Positions 1-11,618 are shown, counted from the first letter of the stretch. The stretch: 64,000 nucleotides of DNA from Blasia pusilla (GCA_050084515.1 CM114275.1:11160001-11224000); one strand, 5' to 3'. The notes: a model not told the origin generated them from the letters alone. Made by a program: numbers and translations.

Positions 1-610
1 AGATTGTGCAAGCATCCAAGCTCCCAACAGGGCCTGAACTGTGGGAGCAAGATGAGAAAACATTCATGGACACCATAACCAAAGCAATGGGCAGACGCTC
101 ACAGCAGAATCGCATGGAGGAAGCCATGAAAATGTCTGACCTCGCTCTATTGACGATATATCCTCATAAGGAAGAACTGAAGAACTATTTGCGGGGAACC
201 CCTTGCTTGGGAACCCGGCTCACGTTTAAGTTCAGAACGGGAACAATCCCATTGAACCATAAGAAAAGCAAGATGCGAATACAACAAAACTCTTGCGCCT
301 TGTGTAACCATGGGGATGAAACCTCTAGTCATTACTTGGTCTCCTACGCAAAATTCACAACACATAGAGCAAGAGCATATGCTGATATTGCTAAGTTTTC
401 ACCAGATTTTTTCAACACATTCAATAGCCTTGATTCATTGCCCAATGTTTTTGCACTAGTAAGTAATGTCTATTGGGGATCCCAATTAGGTAAAGTAGAT
501 GGTGCGGTGAAGAGTTTCTTGGTTGACACTTGGAAGCTCCGTACAAACACGTTGTTTGGTGAGCATTCACACTATATGAGAGTATCTCCCTCCTCTTATA
601 TGGTACCTAT
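1..610 (+). pseudogene. LINE (non-LTR retrotransposon) C-terminal fragment with zinc-binding motif
   Basis: An open frame runs in from the window edge, so it is partial at its 5' end, and stops only where copia LTR sequence begins at 611; its last residues and stop codon come from the LTR. The segment reading RLTFKFRTGTIPLNHKKSKM followed by CALCNHGDETSSHYL resembles the tail of plant LINE reverse transcriptases, where a basic stretch precedes a C-x2-C-x8-H zinc-binding motif. The final Cys expected after the His is Tyr here (SYAKF). No reverse transcriptase palm motif is visible in the window. I infer a dead LINE copy that was later hit by the copia insertion. A less likely alternative is an unrelated zinc-binding protein. 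Confidence 0.6.
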
Positions 611-905
611 TGAAGATTGAGTTACAGTCAAGCTCATGAGACACTTGAACTGCTTCATTTGGTACTCACACGAAGTAGGGAAGCTTAATCTTGGTTAGTC
701 AGTTAAGCGCGATTATCTTAACTAGGGTTAGATAATCATAGTTAGTCTAACCCGAGACTAGTGTTAGGGTTGCTTGTACATACCCTATATAATTGAGAAG
801 GGGACCAGCCTCCACTAATTCTCTCATTGCAAATATCGTTCTCCATGGTGGTGTGTGAGTGTGAGAGCCCTTTCCCACCAGTTATGCTTCTTTAGTAGTT
901 TTCCA
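611..905 (+). repeat. Copia 5' LTR
   Basis: The LTR begins TGAAGATTGAG and is taken to end in CCA just before the primer-binding site. A TATATAA box lies at 786-792. By eye it is roughly nine-tenths identical to 7116-7385, which indicates an old insertion. It interrupts the LINE fragment on its left. Confidence 0.85.
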
Positions 906-907
906 CA

Positions 908-919
908 TGGTATCACAGC
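908..919 (+). promoter_or_regulatory. Copia primer-binding site (initiator Met tRNA type)
   Basis: TGGTATCACAGC differs by one base from the common plant copia primer-binding site TGGTATCAGAGC, which pairs with the 3' end of initiator tRNA-Met. It lies 2 bp after the inferred LTR end. Confidence 0.85.
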
Positions 920-1479
920 GATAGAAGAACATCACTTGAAATTCTTGGTATTTGACGAGAAAAGAGAGGCAAGAGAAGGCAAAATTTCAGTTTGGGAGAA
1001 GGAAATTTTGTTCAGAGCTCAGTGGGTGCAGATTTCAGATGGAGCTTTGACGGTGATAAAATTTTGGAGGCATTTTTTAGGGCTTTCCCGGTCGATTTAG
1101 CCATCTGGGTCCGTATCACATAGAAAAATGCCAATGACATGTCTAAAAGGGGATGAAGAGCTCGTCGAGAGCTTTCCAACACACCCAAAATTGCTCCATT
1201 CTGACATTCTAAGCTCCTGCAGTAGCAATTTAAGTGTAGGAAAGTGCAATTAGTGAAGAAAAGTTGTGCAGTTTGCTCTAGAAGCCAATTACGACTAGTT
1301 CTTTCATACATTTGATCAAATTTGGCAAATTTCAGGTCAATTTCTATGAAGGAATGGTCTATGCTTTAATTGGAGCAATAGAGAGCCTGAAAATACATTT
1401 TTTTGTGAATAAAATCTTTCGTCATGGAGTATTCCTCAACAACAATCATATGCGAGATGTCGTGCGCCTACTCTTCTGG

Positions 1480-2450
1480 AACGTTAATCTTTGTTGTTGG
1501 GAAAGCGTGCATTCAGTAGGTCATGCTCTCAACGCTGATCTGCATCCAAACACGCACTCTGGTTAGTCGAGTCTTGGATCAATCAGCGGGCTACCTTTCC
1601 GAGTACTCATCTCGGTCTGTCATCAAGCTCCACCTTCCTAGTTTTCTTGGTTTACAACACAGGCAAGTCTCGAAAGACTTGGGACAAACTTTCTGGTCGG
1701 TTCCGGAACCTCAAACGGCGTTTCGTGCCTTGTAGTTCCAACTATGTGATGGACATCCAATGAGTCTTGAACTAAGACTCGCACAAAGTGAATCTCTGGT
1801 CGGAATCCAAGTGTGGCATACAAAGTCCACTCCCTTGGATCAGGTTTGGGTTTCGAGTTCCAACGCCAAAGTCTCGTTCCATCCCGTGCCTTTGAGACGC
1901 CGTTTGGTGCTCAAAGTGGGGATTCGTATCCCAAGATATCTTTGAGAGACTCATCCCTTACTAGTACTTCTGTTGATCTCCGGGGTTCCCTACATTTAGG
2001 GAAAGACACCCGGGCCTCTCCAATTGGCCCTCAACCCGATTGCTCTCACAGATATTTTCGGCCAATATCTCAGTTTGTACTTATGCATTTGCTAAGATCT
2101 TTGATGCATTGGAAGCGTCTTAAGACAAGCTTTTCAATGCGTCCTTAGTTGTTCCAAATGCATGTTGGGGCTAAACGTTATGGTCCAAAACACAATCAAA
2201 TTCTCCAAACGCTAGTCATGTTCCAAAACTTGTTCTCACCTCTTTGGCAACCAACCTTCCAAGACTCAACTCATCTCAGGTCTTGGCTCGTGTTTGTTCT
2301 AGGTTTCCTGGTCACGACCACTAACGCATGAAATGCACAACTCTATTTTACATTTCATCTCTTGGACTTTTCCAATAGACCTTTCCAAAAGCCTCTCCAA
2401 AGCGCGATCATCGCAGCGTGCGTCCACTTTAGTTCTGATGTTTCGCTTGG
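1480..2450 (+). repeat. Dispersed repeat family A, copy 1 (inside copia leader)
   Basis: This block separates the copia primer-binding site from gag by about 1.6 kb, far more than is usual. It is collinear and clearly similar to the reverse complement of 35.59-36.56 kb. Shared landmarks include ATCTTTGATGCATTGGAA, a GTCATG..CCAAAAC-rich middle and the downstream CTTGGCTCGTGTTTG-like segment. No long open frame is shared, so a non-coding LTR or non-autonomous element is likely. Confidence 0.7.
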
Positions 2451-4967
2451 CGCCTATTTGGTGTTTTTTTGGTTATGAGGGTCGCAACACAAGAAGCAAG
2501 ATAAGCAGAATTACAATGTTTGGAAGTTTTGCATGAAAAAATTTCTCGTGGATGAAGAACTAAGGGAGCTTGTCATAGGTGATGAGGCCAAGCTAGAAGG
2601 TGACTCAACAGACTTGAATGTTCGCACTTGGAACAAACGCGTAAGGCAAGTAATCCACTATATTTCAATAATGATCAGTTTGCCAATGATAGGTCACATT
2701 CAAGATCTTGATACTCCGAAGGAGATCTCAGATGCATTGGAAAAGTTGTTCCAAACATCTATATTGGCCAGAAAGCTTCAATTGAAACAACAATTGAACA
2801 AAGTGAGGAAAGGATCCCAGAGCATCAATGATTATATTTTGAGTATGAGATATATTGTTGATCAATTGAATAGCATTGGAGTGACTGTAGAAGATGATGA
2901 TCTCATATTGTTCACTCTTCAAGGCCTTCCAAAGGATTACAAGTCCTTTGAGACCTCTGTGAGAGAGAAGTATCCAACCTTTCAAGAGTTAGTCCCTTTG
3001 TTAATCAGTGAAGAGATGCGCCTAGTAGGCAGCGGTAGCTCGTCCAGTCTACAAGAGAGTGCGCTATTTGCAGATTATGGATCAAACAGAGGCACGGGTC
3101 ATGGTAGAACCTTCCGTGGTTGTGGTGGATATCAAGCATATGGAGGAAGAGGCACTCAATATAAGGTCACTCAATCAACTACGAACCAGTACCAAACACA
3201 ATCACAAGGTGGTGATGGTGGAAATGGTTGGAGTCGAGGTCAGCAATAGAGGGTCCTTGGATCTTGCAATTACCGTGGGATAAAGGATCACTCTGCAAAG
3301 TTTTGCTTCAAGAAAAAGACCAATATGAGAACATGAGCGTTACAACAACAAAACTATATAGAGCAACGACACCAAGAGCAGTACCAAGAACAACAACATT
3401 CACAAATGGAGCATCCCTTGGTCATGACTCATTATATGGGAGCAATGGTCAAGAAAGACTCAACACAAGATTGATACATTGACTCTAGTGCATCAAATTA
3501 CATGACCTCACAAGCTAATTGGTTCAGTAGTTTGGAGCTGGTGAAAGATCCTGCAATTGTGCTCACATGAGATGATACTCAACATCATATCACGCATATC
3601 GGTAAAGTTCCAATAGCATCAGATGGTTTTTATGCTCTTGGAAATGTTCTCTATGTTCCTACCATTGCAAAAAACTTGATCTCTGTAGGACAGATAGTAG
3701 AGCAGCGTTATCAAGTGAAGTTTAACGCAGATGGTTATTTCATTGAAATAATGGATGACCAGACTACGATAGCTAAAGGAACTAGATCTGGAAAAATGTT
3801 CAAATTAGATGTTTCTATGCCAGAGATTCAAACAACAATGTATGGTCAAACCGGCCAACAAGTCATAGATCTAAATGTGTGGCATAAACGAATTGGACAT
3901 ATGAATCTTCAAAGATTACAAAGTCTTTCATCATCTAATATAGTAATAGGACTCCTTACATTAGCGAGTCCTGCTACATAAGATATATGTCCTACTTGCC
4001 AATTTGGAAAACAAGCTAGATTTCCTTTTCCAAAGCAAGGTAGAAGAGCATCCAGGATATTGGAGTTGATCCATAGTGATGTGTGGATAACATCACAACA
4101 TAACCTTAGTGGTTGCCAGTACTTTGTTTCTTTAATTGATGACTTCCCTAGGTATATATGGATATACTTTTTGAAAGCCAAGTTAGAGGTATTCTCAGTG
4201 TTCCAAACATTCAGAATTCTAGTAGAGAAGTAGACTAGAGAACACATTCTGAAATTGCGTTGTGATGGAGGAAGAGAGTATCTTTCAACAGAGTTTGATG
4301 AATATTTACATCAGAATAGCATCCAGTGTCAAGTGACTTGCCGTTACACTCCACAAAAAAATGGAGTGGTTGAGAGGAAGAATCGAAAAACTGTTGAATC
4401 GACACGAGTTATGCTGAATCAAAAGAACATGCCTAAGGTGCATTGGGCAGAGGCTATAGCATGTGGAATCTTCTTAATCAACCGAACTCCAACAACATGA
4501 GTTCATGATAAAACTCCATTCGAAGTCTTCATAGGAAGTAAACCTGATTTTTCCTTCTTGAAAGTATTTGGCTATATTTGTTATGCTCATGTTCCTTCCG
4601 AGAGACGTCATAAATTAGACCCCAAGTCTGAAAGATGTATCTTCATTGGCTATGTTGATGGAACTAAGGGGTATAAGTGCTACATTCCATCCTCTAGGCA
4701 ACTTATTATTAGTTGCGATGTTGTCTTCAATAAGCTAAAGTCATGGTATGCTCCATCTGAACCTATTCCACCTCTAAAATCGTCTGTTGAGGAGGAGAAT
4801 ATGACTATAAACCAACAGAAATTTTCTTCAACTTCCCCAAGTACTAGTGTAGGATTAGGATGTGAGAAAACAGAAAGTGACGAAATCACTGAAATCTTTA
4901 CAAAACTTAGAGATACAAAGTGGCCTAGTCCGTCCGTGCGCTCACAGAAGAGCTTCGATGGAACCTG

Positions 4968-5560
4968 AACTGGGAGATAACTTGACATACGAGAATGCGC
5001 TACCGCTACGGCTCCCGACTATTTGACTACTCGGGAAAACTAGGTTTTTACCTATTTTTCTTCATTTCTATTAATAGAAAAAATTTGCATAATAGAAAAA
5101 AACTTCTATTAATAGAAAAAAATTGCAAGTTTATCTAACCCTATATTGCATCAGGGTGCCCCGCACCCTGATGCAATATAGGGTTAGATAAACCTAGTAA
5201 CGCTACTCCGTAAACCACCTACGTCATATTACTATGACTCCTCCGACGTCTAAGTCGGAACCATCAATCTAGGCTTCTCCTCATACAAGGGGGCCGATCA
5301 AATTAATGGTGCTCAGAGGAGTGGATGTTGAGAATCCAATATAGGAGAGGTCCTAAATTCATCAGTTAAATCTGTGTGTCCATGGACAGAAAGAGTACGT
5401 ATTCAGTCTGTTGACACTAGTCAGAGCTTGAGTAAGCTATTTGAGGCATCTATCACGGAACAACAACTTCGTTGATAAAGTAGAGTTACATATCCAGTTC
5501 ATAGATTCATAAATGAAGGTTTCCTTGCGACACATCATGCGTATATGATAACTATCATTC
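4968..5560. other. Anomalous AT-rich insert with perfect 31-bp hairpin in copia pol
   Basis: The pol frame is lost between the integrase C-terminus and RT. The block has two copies of TTCTATTAATAGAAAAAA (near 5070 and 5104) and a perfect 31-nt inverted repeat, 5129-5159 with 5163-5193, separated by CCC. Part of its right side, from about 5400, may again be copia linker. Its base composition differs from the flanks, and its origin is not recognised. Confidence 0.6.
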
Positions 5561-7100
5561 AAGAATAGGATCCAAGTTATTTTGAAGAAGCTGCAAGTAA
5601 AGTCGAATGGATTGAAGCTATGGAGGAAGATCTTGATGCATTAAGACATCAACAAACATGGGAGCTTGTTGATATACCTTCCGGTAAGGAAGCTATTGGT
5701 TGCAAATGGGTTTACAAAATCAAGCGCAATCAAGATGGTAAAATTAACAGATACAAAGCGAGATTGATTGCTAAGGGCTATGCACAACAATATGACATCG
5801 ATTATGAGGAAACATTTAGCCCTGTTGCAAAGATGGCGACTACGAGAACAGTGGTTGCAATTGTAGTAAGTAAGAAGTGGAGATTACATCACATGGACAT
5901 CAAGAATGCCTTCTTGAATGGAGATCTATACGAGGAGGTATATATGTCTCAACCACCTGGATACGGGCATCCCAAGTTTCCATTTCGTGTATGCAGGTTG
6001 AAGAAAGCTCTGTACGGGCTCAAACAAGCTCCAAGAGCTTGGTATGGCAATATTACATAGGTCCTACAAGAGTTGGGTTTTAGGGCATGTGATTTTGACT
6101 CTTTTTTATGTGTCTTGAGAGGACAAGATCATACGGTTCTCATTGTGTTGTATGTTCACGACTTCCTGATTACAGGGAGTAGTGAAGAAATGATACAACA
6201 AGTCAAGCTTAAGTTACAGGGAGAATTTGATATAAAGGACTTGGGAGAACTTAAGTACTTCCTTGGTATTGAGTTTATCAAGGTTGGAGAGAGCATGTTG
6301 TTACTACAACGACAATAGGCTCTTCATATACTTTCAAAATATAGTATGACGGCTTGTAAGCCAATCTCTACACCGTTGGACCAGAGTGTGAAGCTAAGAG
6401 GGGATGAAGAAGAGTTGCTCGCAGATTCTAATATGTACATGCGCATGGTTGGAAGTTTGATCTATCCAACTATAACCTGACCAGATTTGAGCTATGTTGT
6501 TGGCCTAGTGAGCCAATTTATGCAAGCACCTCGAAAATGTCACCTTGATGTTGAGAGGAGGATTATGCGGTATGTGAAATTCTCTATTCAATTTGGGCTT
6601 CAATTTGAACCTTCTCCGAGTTTTCAATCACATGAATTCACAGATGCTAATTGGGCAGGAAGCATGTGTGATCAACACTCTACATTTGGTTATTCATTTA
6701 CTTTGGGCAGCGCAGCTATAAGTTGGGCTTCAAAGAAGTAACGAACAGTTGCTTTATCTTCAACAGAGGTTGAGTACAGAGGAGCAACCAATGTAGCATG
6801 TGATGTGGTGTGGCTTCATCAATTACTTGTTGAGATTGGTGCTAGTAACTTAGGATCTAGTGTAATATATGTAGACAATATTAGTAGCATCAAGCTTGCT
6901 AATAACCCTGTGTTTCATGCTTGTACAAAGCATATTGAGGTGCACTATCATTTTATCAGAGAGAAAGTGCTTGCAAGAGAAATTGATCTTATGTGTATAG
7001 GTATAGATCAGCAAATTGCTGACATCTTTACAAAGGCATTGTCTAGACATAAGTTTGAGATGTTTAGAAATGATTTAGGCATTAGAGATATCGATATGAG

Positions 7101-7115
7101 CTTGAGGGGGAGTAT
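7101..7115 (+). other. Copia polypurine tract
   Basis: CTTGAGGGGGAGTAT directly precedes the 3' LTR. This is the canonical plus-strand priming tract of plant copia elements and fixes the LTR start at 7116. Confidence 0.88.
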
Positions 7116-7385
7116 TGAAGATTGAGTCATAGTCAAGCTCATGAGACACCTGAACTACTACATTTGGTACTTACACGAAGTAGGGAAGCTTAATCCTAGT
7201 TAGTCAGTTAAGCGCGATTATCTTAACTAGGGTTAATTTATCACAATCAGTCTAACTCGAGACTATGGTTAAGTTTAGGGTTAGGGTTGCTTGTACATAC
7301 CCTATATAATTGAGAAGGGGACCAACCTCCACTCATTCTCTCATTACAAATTTTGTTCTCCATGGTGGTGTGTGAGTGTGAGAGC
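7116..7385 (+). repeat. Copia 3' LTR, truncated at its 3' end
   Basis: Aligns with 611 onward and has its TATATAA box at 7303-7309. Similarity stops after GTGAGAGC at 7385, whereas the 5' LTR continues to about 905. Confidence 0.85.
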
Positions 7386-7870
7386 TTGTGGATGTTTTGA
7401 TGTTTGACTCTTCTTATGGATGTCTCGTGATATAAAGCTCTTTCAATGTGGTCTTTGCCCCAAGAAGTTCATCTTGCAATCTGATCAATGTGCTTTCAAA
7501 TTAATCTATTTTTGCATAGAGCTTTGCATTCTCCCCTTGAAGACTACAAACCATATTTTCAATAGTTCCCTATTTTGTATTCGGCTCAAAATTCTCACAA
7601 TCCAACTTCTCTGACCGCTCCATCGCGCAAGATAGGTTTTGTGGCAACTTCAATTTTTCTTCTTTCATACCCTCTCTTCCAATCACTAAGTATGCAACTT
7701 AGTTTCCTCCTTCATTGTAACCAATTTTTTTGCGAATACACATCACTACATAATCCACATCGTTGGTCACATCTACACACCATACAATACCGACCTTCCC
7801 AACATACAGGTCAATCCACCAATAAACAAGGTATAATTGAACATATAGATCGAGATTGACTACATAAAAA
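7386..7870. other. Intergenic DNA, nothing recognised
   Basis: AT-rich sequence with only short spurious frames and no recognisable domain, RNA gene or repeat. Confidence 0.5.
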
Positions 7871-7875
7871 CTTAG

Positions 7876-8230
7876 AGTAAAAACGGATCATACGGCCTAA
7901 AACTCAATTCGTGAATCAACATCAACATATCGAGCCACATCCACCCTCCGCTATTAGGGAATTCAGATGCTAACATCCTAGTTCTTGCACACACACACAT
8001 GCAAGAAAGGTGCTCCAAAGGCTCAACATGAGAAATATGGCTTGGGAAAGCCATCTTTCCCTCTCTTATAGCCTCGGGAAGAGCCAAAACTTCCCAAAAG
8101 ACTTTTTCCCCAAAAATATCCATCCCATCGATACCGTGTGTGGACAAGTAACCGGATGATCGTCGACTCAATCAACGGGTCACTTGACTAACTAAGATCT
8201 AAATAGGGAAATTGTTAGAAACGATGTTTG
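7876..8230 (-). repeat. Dispersed repeat family B, copy 1 (probable solo gypsy LTR)
   Basis: The reverse complement matches 38.86-39.14 kb over its length. Shared parts include GGCTCTTCCC, a TATA-bearing AGAGAGG(A)AAGATGGCTTTCC segment, GGAGCACCT..CTTG.ATGTGTGTG and a closing TTTTAGG..GTTTTTACT. In the other copy this segment precedes a gypsy gag region, so I infer an LTR or its leader. No coding sequence lies next to this copy. Confidence 0.65.
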
Positions 8231-9660
8231 TGACGTAATAGACTTATCGCCAAACTCATCCAACATCTTAGGATGAAGTTACACCCGTTAAGCTCGCTCA
8301 TCCTTTATGCCATCAACGCAGTAGAACTCTACTTCTCGGCTAACTTGGATGTGAAAAATATCGTGCATATACACATCATTACACAATCCACATTGGTGGT
8401 CATATTTACACATCACACAACACCAATCTTTTGAACACACGGATCGATCCACCCATAGATGAAATATACTCACACATATATTTTGAAACCACACAACCGC
8501 CCCCTTAGCTCGCAATTGGGTCCCCTTAACTCCACATAGTAGATATCACATCTACTTGACATGATCTACTTCATCGATCTGGAAGACTCAACCAAGATGC
8601 AGATGGTTTGAATTGAAACCTATGTCCAAATCAACGAGATACGAATAGAGCTCGTTGGCATGGTGAGAATTAATGATGAGGAGATAGCACGTGGATGACA
8701 CACATCTACCTATTTGGTTTTGTTGGTGTAGTGCCCACGTTTCTGAAATTTTGATAGAAAGATCAAGTTTTGTACATAAGTCTTCCTTGAGCAAGGACTA
8801 AAGACTCAATACCGGAAGTAAAGAGCCTTACTTTACTGAAATTGTATGAAGAGTGATTGAAAAAACTCTAATGAGAGGACAAGAGATGTAAAGAGATTAA
8901 GGAATCTCTTGGAAATTGTGTAAAAGAGGGAAAAGACTGGAAAAGAAGTTAGAAGAAGAATCGCGGGTGCTTCGTAAGGAAAGATCGCAATAAGAACAGT
9001 CTTCTTTACAAAGACTCGAGAAATCTTCTTAAAGAAGATTGAAAGTAGTCTTTGTGCGAAGACTCGGTACAAAGAATGAAGAGCAAAGACCCAAGATCAA
9101 AGACTAAGAATTCTAAGAAGGAAGAGGAAGAAGCAGAAGAAGTCAAAGAGTCTTTAGGAAGCGGAAAAGTGTATTAAGAATAGGGATAGAAAGATAGGAA
9201 ATGTTTTGAAGGCAGTGGATTGAAAGAAAGTAGAAAGGAGGACTCTTCGCAGAGGCAGAAGGATAAGAATCTTTGCGCAAAAATAAGAGCGCACAGGTTG
9301 GATTGCGAAGAGCACGACTTAAGAAGATGGAGGGTTGGAGAATTTGAATGGAGAAAGTAGGAGTAGGAGTTCGAAATTTAGATTAGAATAGGAAGATCAA
9401 TCAGAGTTGTAAAAGGCTATTTAAAGAGTAAATCAGAAGAAGAAGGGATCATTCCCTTATGTCTTGAATTCCCCAAAATTGTTCCGTGTATCTTGACTCA
9501 ACTCTCATCTCTACTCTCATTCTTTGGTACTTGTAAGACAGTGTCGTTGTAATTAGTGAAGCATTTAAGTGAAGGAGTTTATTCTTGATATTTTTTATAA
9601 AACCTCTCTTTACTCAAGAAACAGTGGTCTCTTGGCAACGAACTTTATACTTTGCGATAG
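8231..9660. other. Non-coding stretch; purine-rich 8.83-9.42 kb, possible solo LTR
   Basis: Between about 8830 and 9420 the plus strand is strongly A/G-rich (AAGA, GAAGAA and similar words). A CTATTTAAAGAG TATA-like box follows near 9418, and a pyrimidine-rich stretch ending in CTCAAGAAACA lies near 9625. That order resembles U3-TATA-R/U5 of a plant LTR, but no partner copy is in the window, so this is only an inference. No gene is seen. Confidence 0.35.
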
Positions 9661-9930
9661 AAAGAGTATCTTTTTTCTAGAGTTGTACATTACAGTTGGC
9701 TATGGAGAGCCATAGAGCATCGACTTTGACTCTAAGGTCACACAAAGGGTCCCTAGATCTAGGGTGACAAGTGCTCAATATATCTATGAGGAAGAGGTAG
9801 TCTTGGAATACTTGTGCATTGGAAACATAGCGGGGACGGTGGTTGCAAGATAGGGAGATAGGATCTTTCAACGAGCCCGACGATTCAGATAGGAGGGGAC
9901 ACATTTTTTTGAGTTTGGGAGGATGGTAGA

Positions 9931-10229
9931 GTGCGAGTGGTGCCTCATCCTTTGCAAAGAGCACAATTGGTGCAACATGCTTATAAGGAGCTAGGACATT
10001 TTGGAGTGAAGCGGACATACAATTTGCTCCAATTACAACATTGGTGGCAAGGCATGCAGACAGTCGTCCAACATTTTGTTGTCATGTGCATGGTATGTGA
10101 TTGGGTCCGAGCATCATTCAACGTTGTGTCCCCATATTTGAACCTACAATCGATCATGGATTTAAGCTACCGATGGAGTTTGGATTTTGCTGGTCCTTTA
10201 CCATTGAAGGAGTGTCGTGCGCCTACTCT
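9931..10229 (+). pseudogene. Ty3/gypsy integrase fragment (H2C2 zinc-binding domain)
   Basis: The translation contains HAYKELGHFGVKRTYNLL, then WWQGMQ and CMVC, the His2-Cys2 zinc-binding domain at the start of gypsy integrases. WSLDFAGPL follows and carries the first catalytic Asp of the DDE core. The frame is abruptly replaced by hAT-like sequence at about 10230, so only about 100 residues remain. Upstream sequence back to 9.66 kb may belong to the same element but is frameshifted. Confidence 0.75.
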
Positions 10230-11451
10230 ATCTAGTGTATAGCCCATAGAACAAATCTGGCCGCTTTATCAGCTGCCAAAGCTCCTGATTGTAAGTCAAT
10301 CTCCTCTGAAGTTGATTGGATTCTCAATGCTGTAGCTAGCTACTTTAGAAGGTCCTCCAAGAGGAAAACAGTCTTGTTATCTTTATAAGAAAAATTCAAT
10401 GACTCCCTGCGAGTCATGAAGAGATACCACAAGATTCGGTGGTTATCCCGTTGGCAAGTTGTGACCATATTGTGTGATTCTTTAGAATCGGTAATGACGT
10501 ACTTCCGAGATATATCTTCTTCAGACGATGATGGGAATGTTGCCAACTTGTTTAACAAGTTGAGATCATTCCAAATGATCTATCAATTGTATTTTTTTGG
10601 CTGACATTCTTTCCATGCTTGCTAGTTTGAGTAAGATATTTCTGTACCAGTTTGTAGATATTAGCACAATTGGGAGCATTGTCAATTCCGAGGTAGCTAG
10701 GATAACCATGAATTTTGTGATGGAAACTCATGACTTGAATTCTTCGACCTTCTCTGAAGAAACAGGTTACCATATACTTCCTGACTTTGGGCCACCTCGT
10801 GGTTATCTTCGTCGTTTACAGTCTGAGATCAGGGGAAAAAAATTTCATAGCATATATATGTCTCGGGATCGGACAGGAAGTGACTTAGAGGCTGCCTTGT
10901 TCTTTCGAGAAAGGTTTTTGAAAGTGTGTGTGCTTGACTTTACATGATCGATTTCGAGACAACAACCTCGTTGGTGCAATGAAAATCCTTAATCCTTTGC
11001 ACATGCCATCACGGCAAGTGGGATTGAGTAGTTGGGGATGTAAAGATTTAGATGATTTGTGTGGTTTTTTCGGAGCCCAGTTGCCATTGCAAGGTCACTT
11101 GCAACCTGCAATCATTAATTCTCCACTTATAAAGCAAGAGTTTCAGTCTTTCAAACTGATGGCCACCACTGAGTGGAAGGATCGCAACTTCAGAGACTTG
11201 TGGGCTATGGTGAGTTGGAGTCCCTCTCTACAATGTAAATTTTCTAATTTTTTTATTTTGGCAAATGTAGCTAGGGTCCAGTGTGTTAGTACAGCCATAT
11301 GTGAGAGAGCATTTTCCATTCAGAATATGATCAAGACTAAATCTCGTAACAGGTTGACCACCAAGTACTCGGATGTAGTTTTGAGGATTGCCTTGGAAGG
11401 ACCGTCCTCTGATTATGAGGATATATTGTCTGAGTCTGTGGTCTTGTGGTA
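10230..11451 (+). pseudogene. hAT-type transposase, frameshifted
   Basis: Starts at CIAHRTNLAALSAAK, a typical hAT segment, and ends in the C-terminal dimerisation region with CVSTAICERAFSIQNMIKTK. It resembles plant hAT proteins of the ZNF862-like type, with KRYHKIRWLSRWQ and HILPDFGPPRGYLRRLQ in between. Damage: a TAA at 10386, a frameshift in a T run near 10590, and another near 10930. The N-terminal BED zinc finger and the first part of the catalytic region are missing, replaced by the gypsy integrase scrap. Confidence 0.82.
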
Positions 11452-11573
11452 GAATTCTGCTCATTTTAGGTACTTGTTTGCAAATCCAGATAGATATGTC
11501 TCCCAAACTGTGGAAGAGGAAGCTACTGATACATCTTAGCCTTTGTGTTTTAGAAAGTAGGAGTAGGACCCTT

Positions 11574-11611
11574 CTAGAATGCTTGGAGCAATGAGGCTCC
11601 AAGTATTCTAG
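11574..11611. repeat. 16-bp hairpin downstream of hAT relic
   Basis: CTAGAATGCTTGGAGC (11574-11589) pairs with GCTCCAAGTATTCTAG (11596-11611) with one mismatch across a 6-nt loop. Confidence 0.6.
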
Positions 11612-11618
11612 AGGGGTA

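Larger units (their letters stand above)
2533..7125 (+). pseudogene. Copia gag-pol polyprotein, inactivated
   Basis: In order: gag (2533-3249, UBN2 type; homology already starts at NYNVWKFCM upstream of the ATG); a zinc knuckle near 3262 reading CNYRGIKDHSAKFC, with the second Cys changed to Arg; a protease motif IDSSAS near 3481 instead of DSG; GAG-pre-integrase (3676-3981); integrase with HSDVW, CDGGREY and VVERKNR; reverse transcriptase from about 5580 with YVHD in place of the catalytic YVDD near 6150; RNase H ending in ADIFTKAL. All parts keep one frame, broken by stops near 3247, 3568, 3979, 4231, 4498, 4966, 6058, 6316, 6478 and 6739. The domain order protease-integrase-RT is diagnostic of copia. 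No function is expected. Confidence 0.93.
611..7385 (+). mobile_element. Degenerate Ty1/copia LTR retrotransposon
   Basis: Two related LTRs flank gag, protease, integrase, reverse transcriptase and RNase H remains that all stay in one frame. A primer-binding site at 908 and a polypurine tract at 7101 sit where expected. The element is dead: at least ten in-frame stops, altered active sites, a foreign block in its leader (about 1.5-2.45 kb) and an anomalous stretch between integrase and RT (about 4.97-5.55 kb). The 3' LTR lacks the last ~36 bp of the 5' LTR, and I see no target-site duplication, so the right end has probably been rearranged. Confidence 0.92.

Noticed and set aside
4968-5060. 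Organellar tRNA gene in the copia insert
   Set aside because: GCGCTACCGCTACGGCTCCC recalls a tRNA 5' end in reverse, but I could not fold a complete cloverleaf with matching acceptor and T arms.
7270-7290. Telomere-like TTTAGGG repeats
   Set aside because: Only two imperfect units inside the copia LTR, with a similar short GTTAGGGTT word in the 5' LTR.
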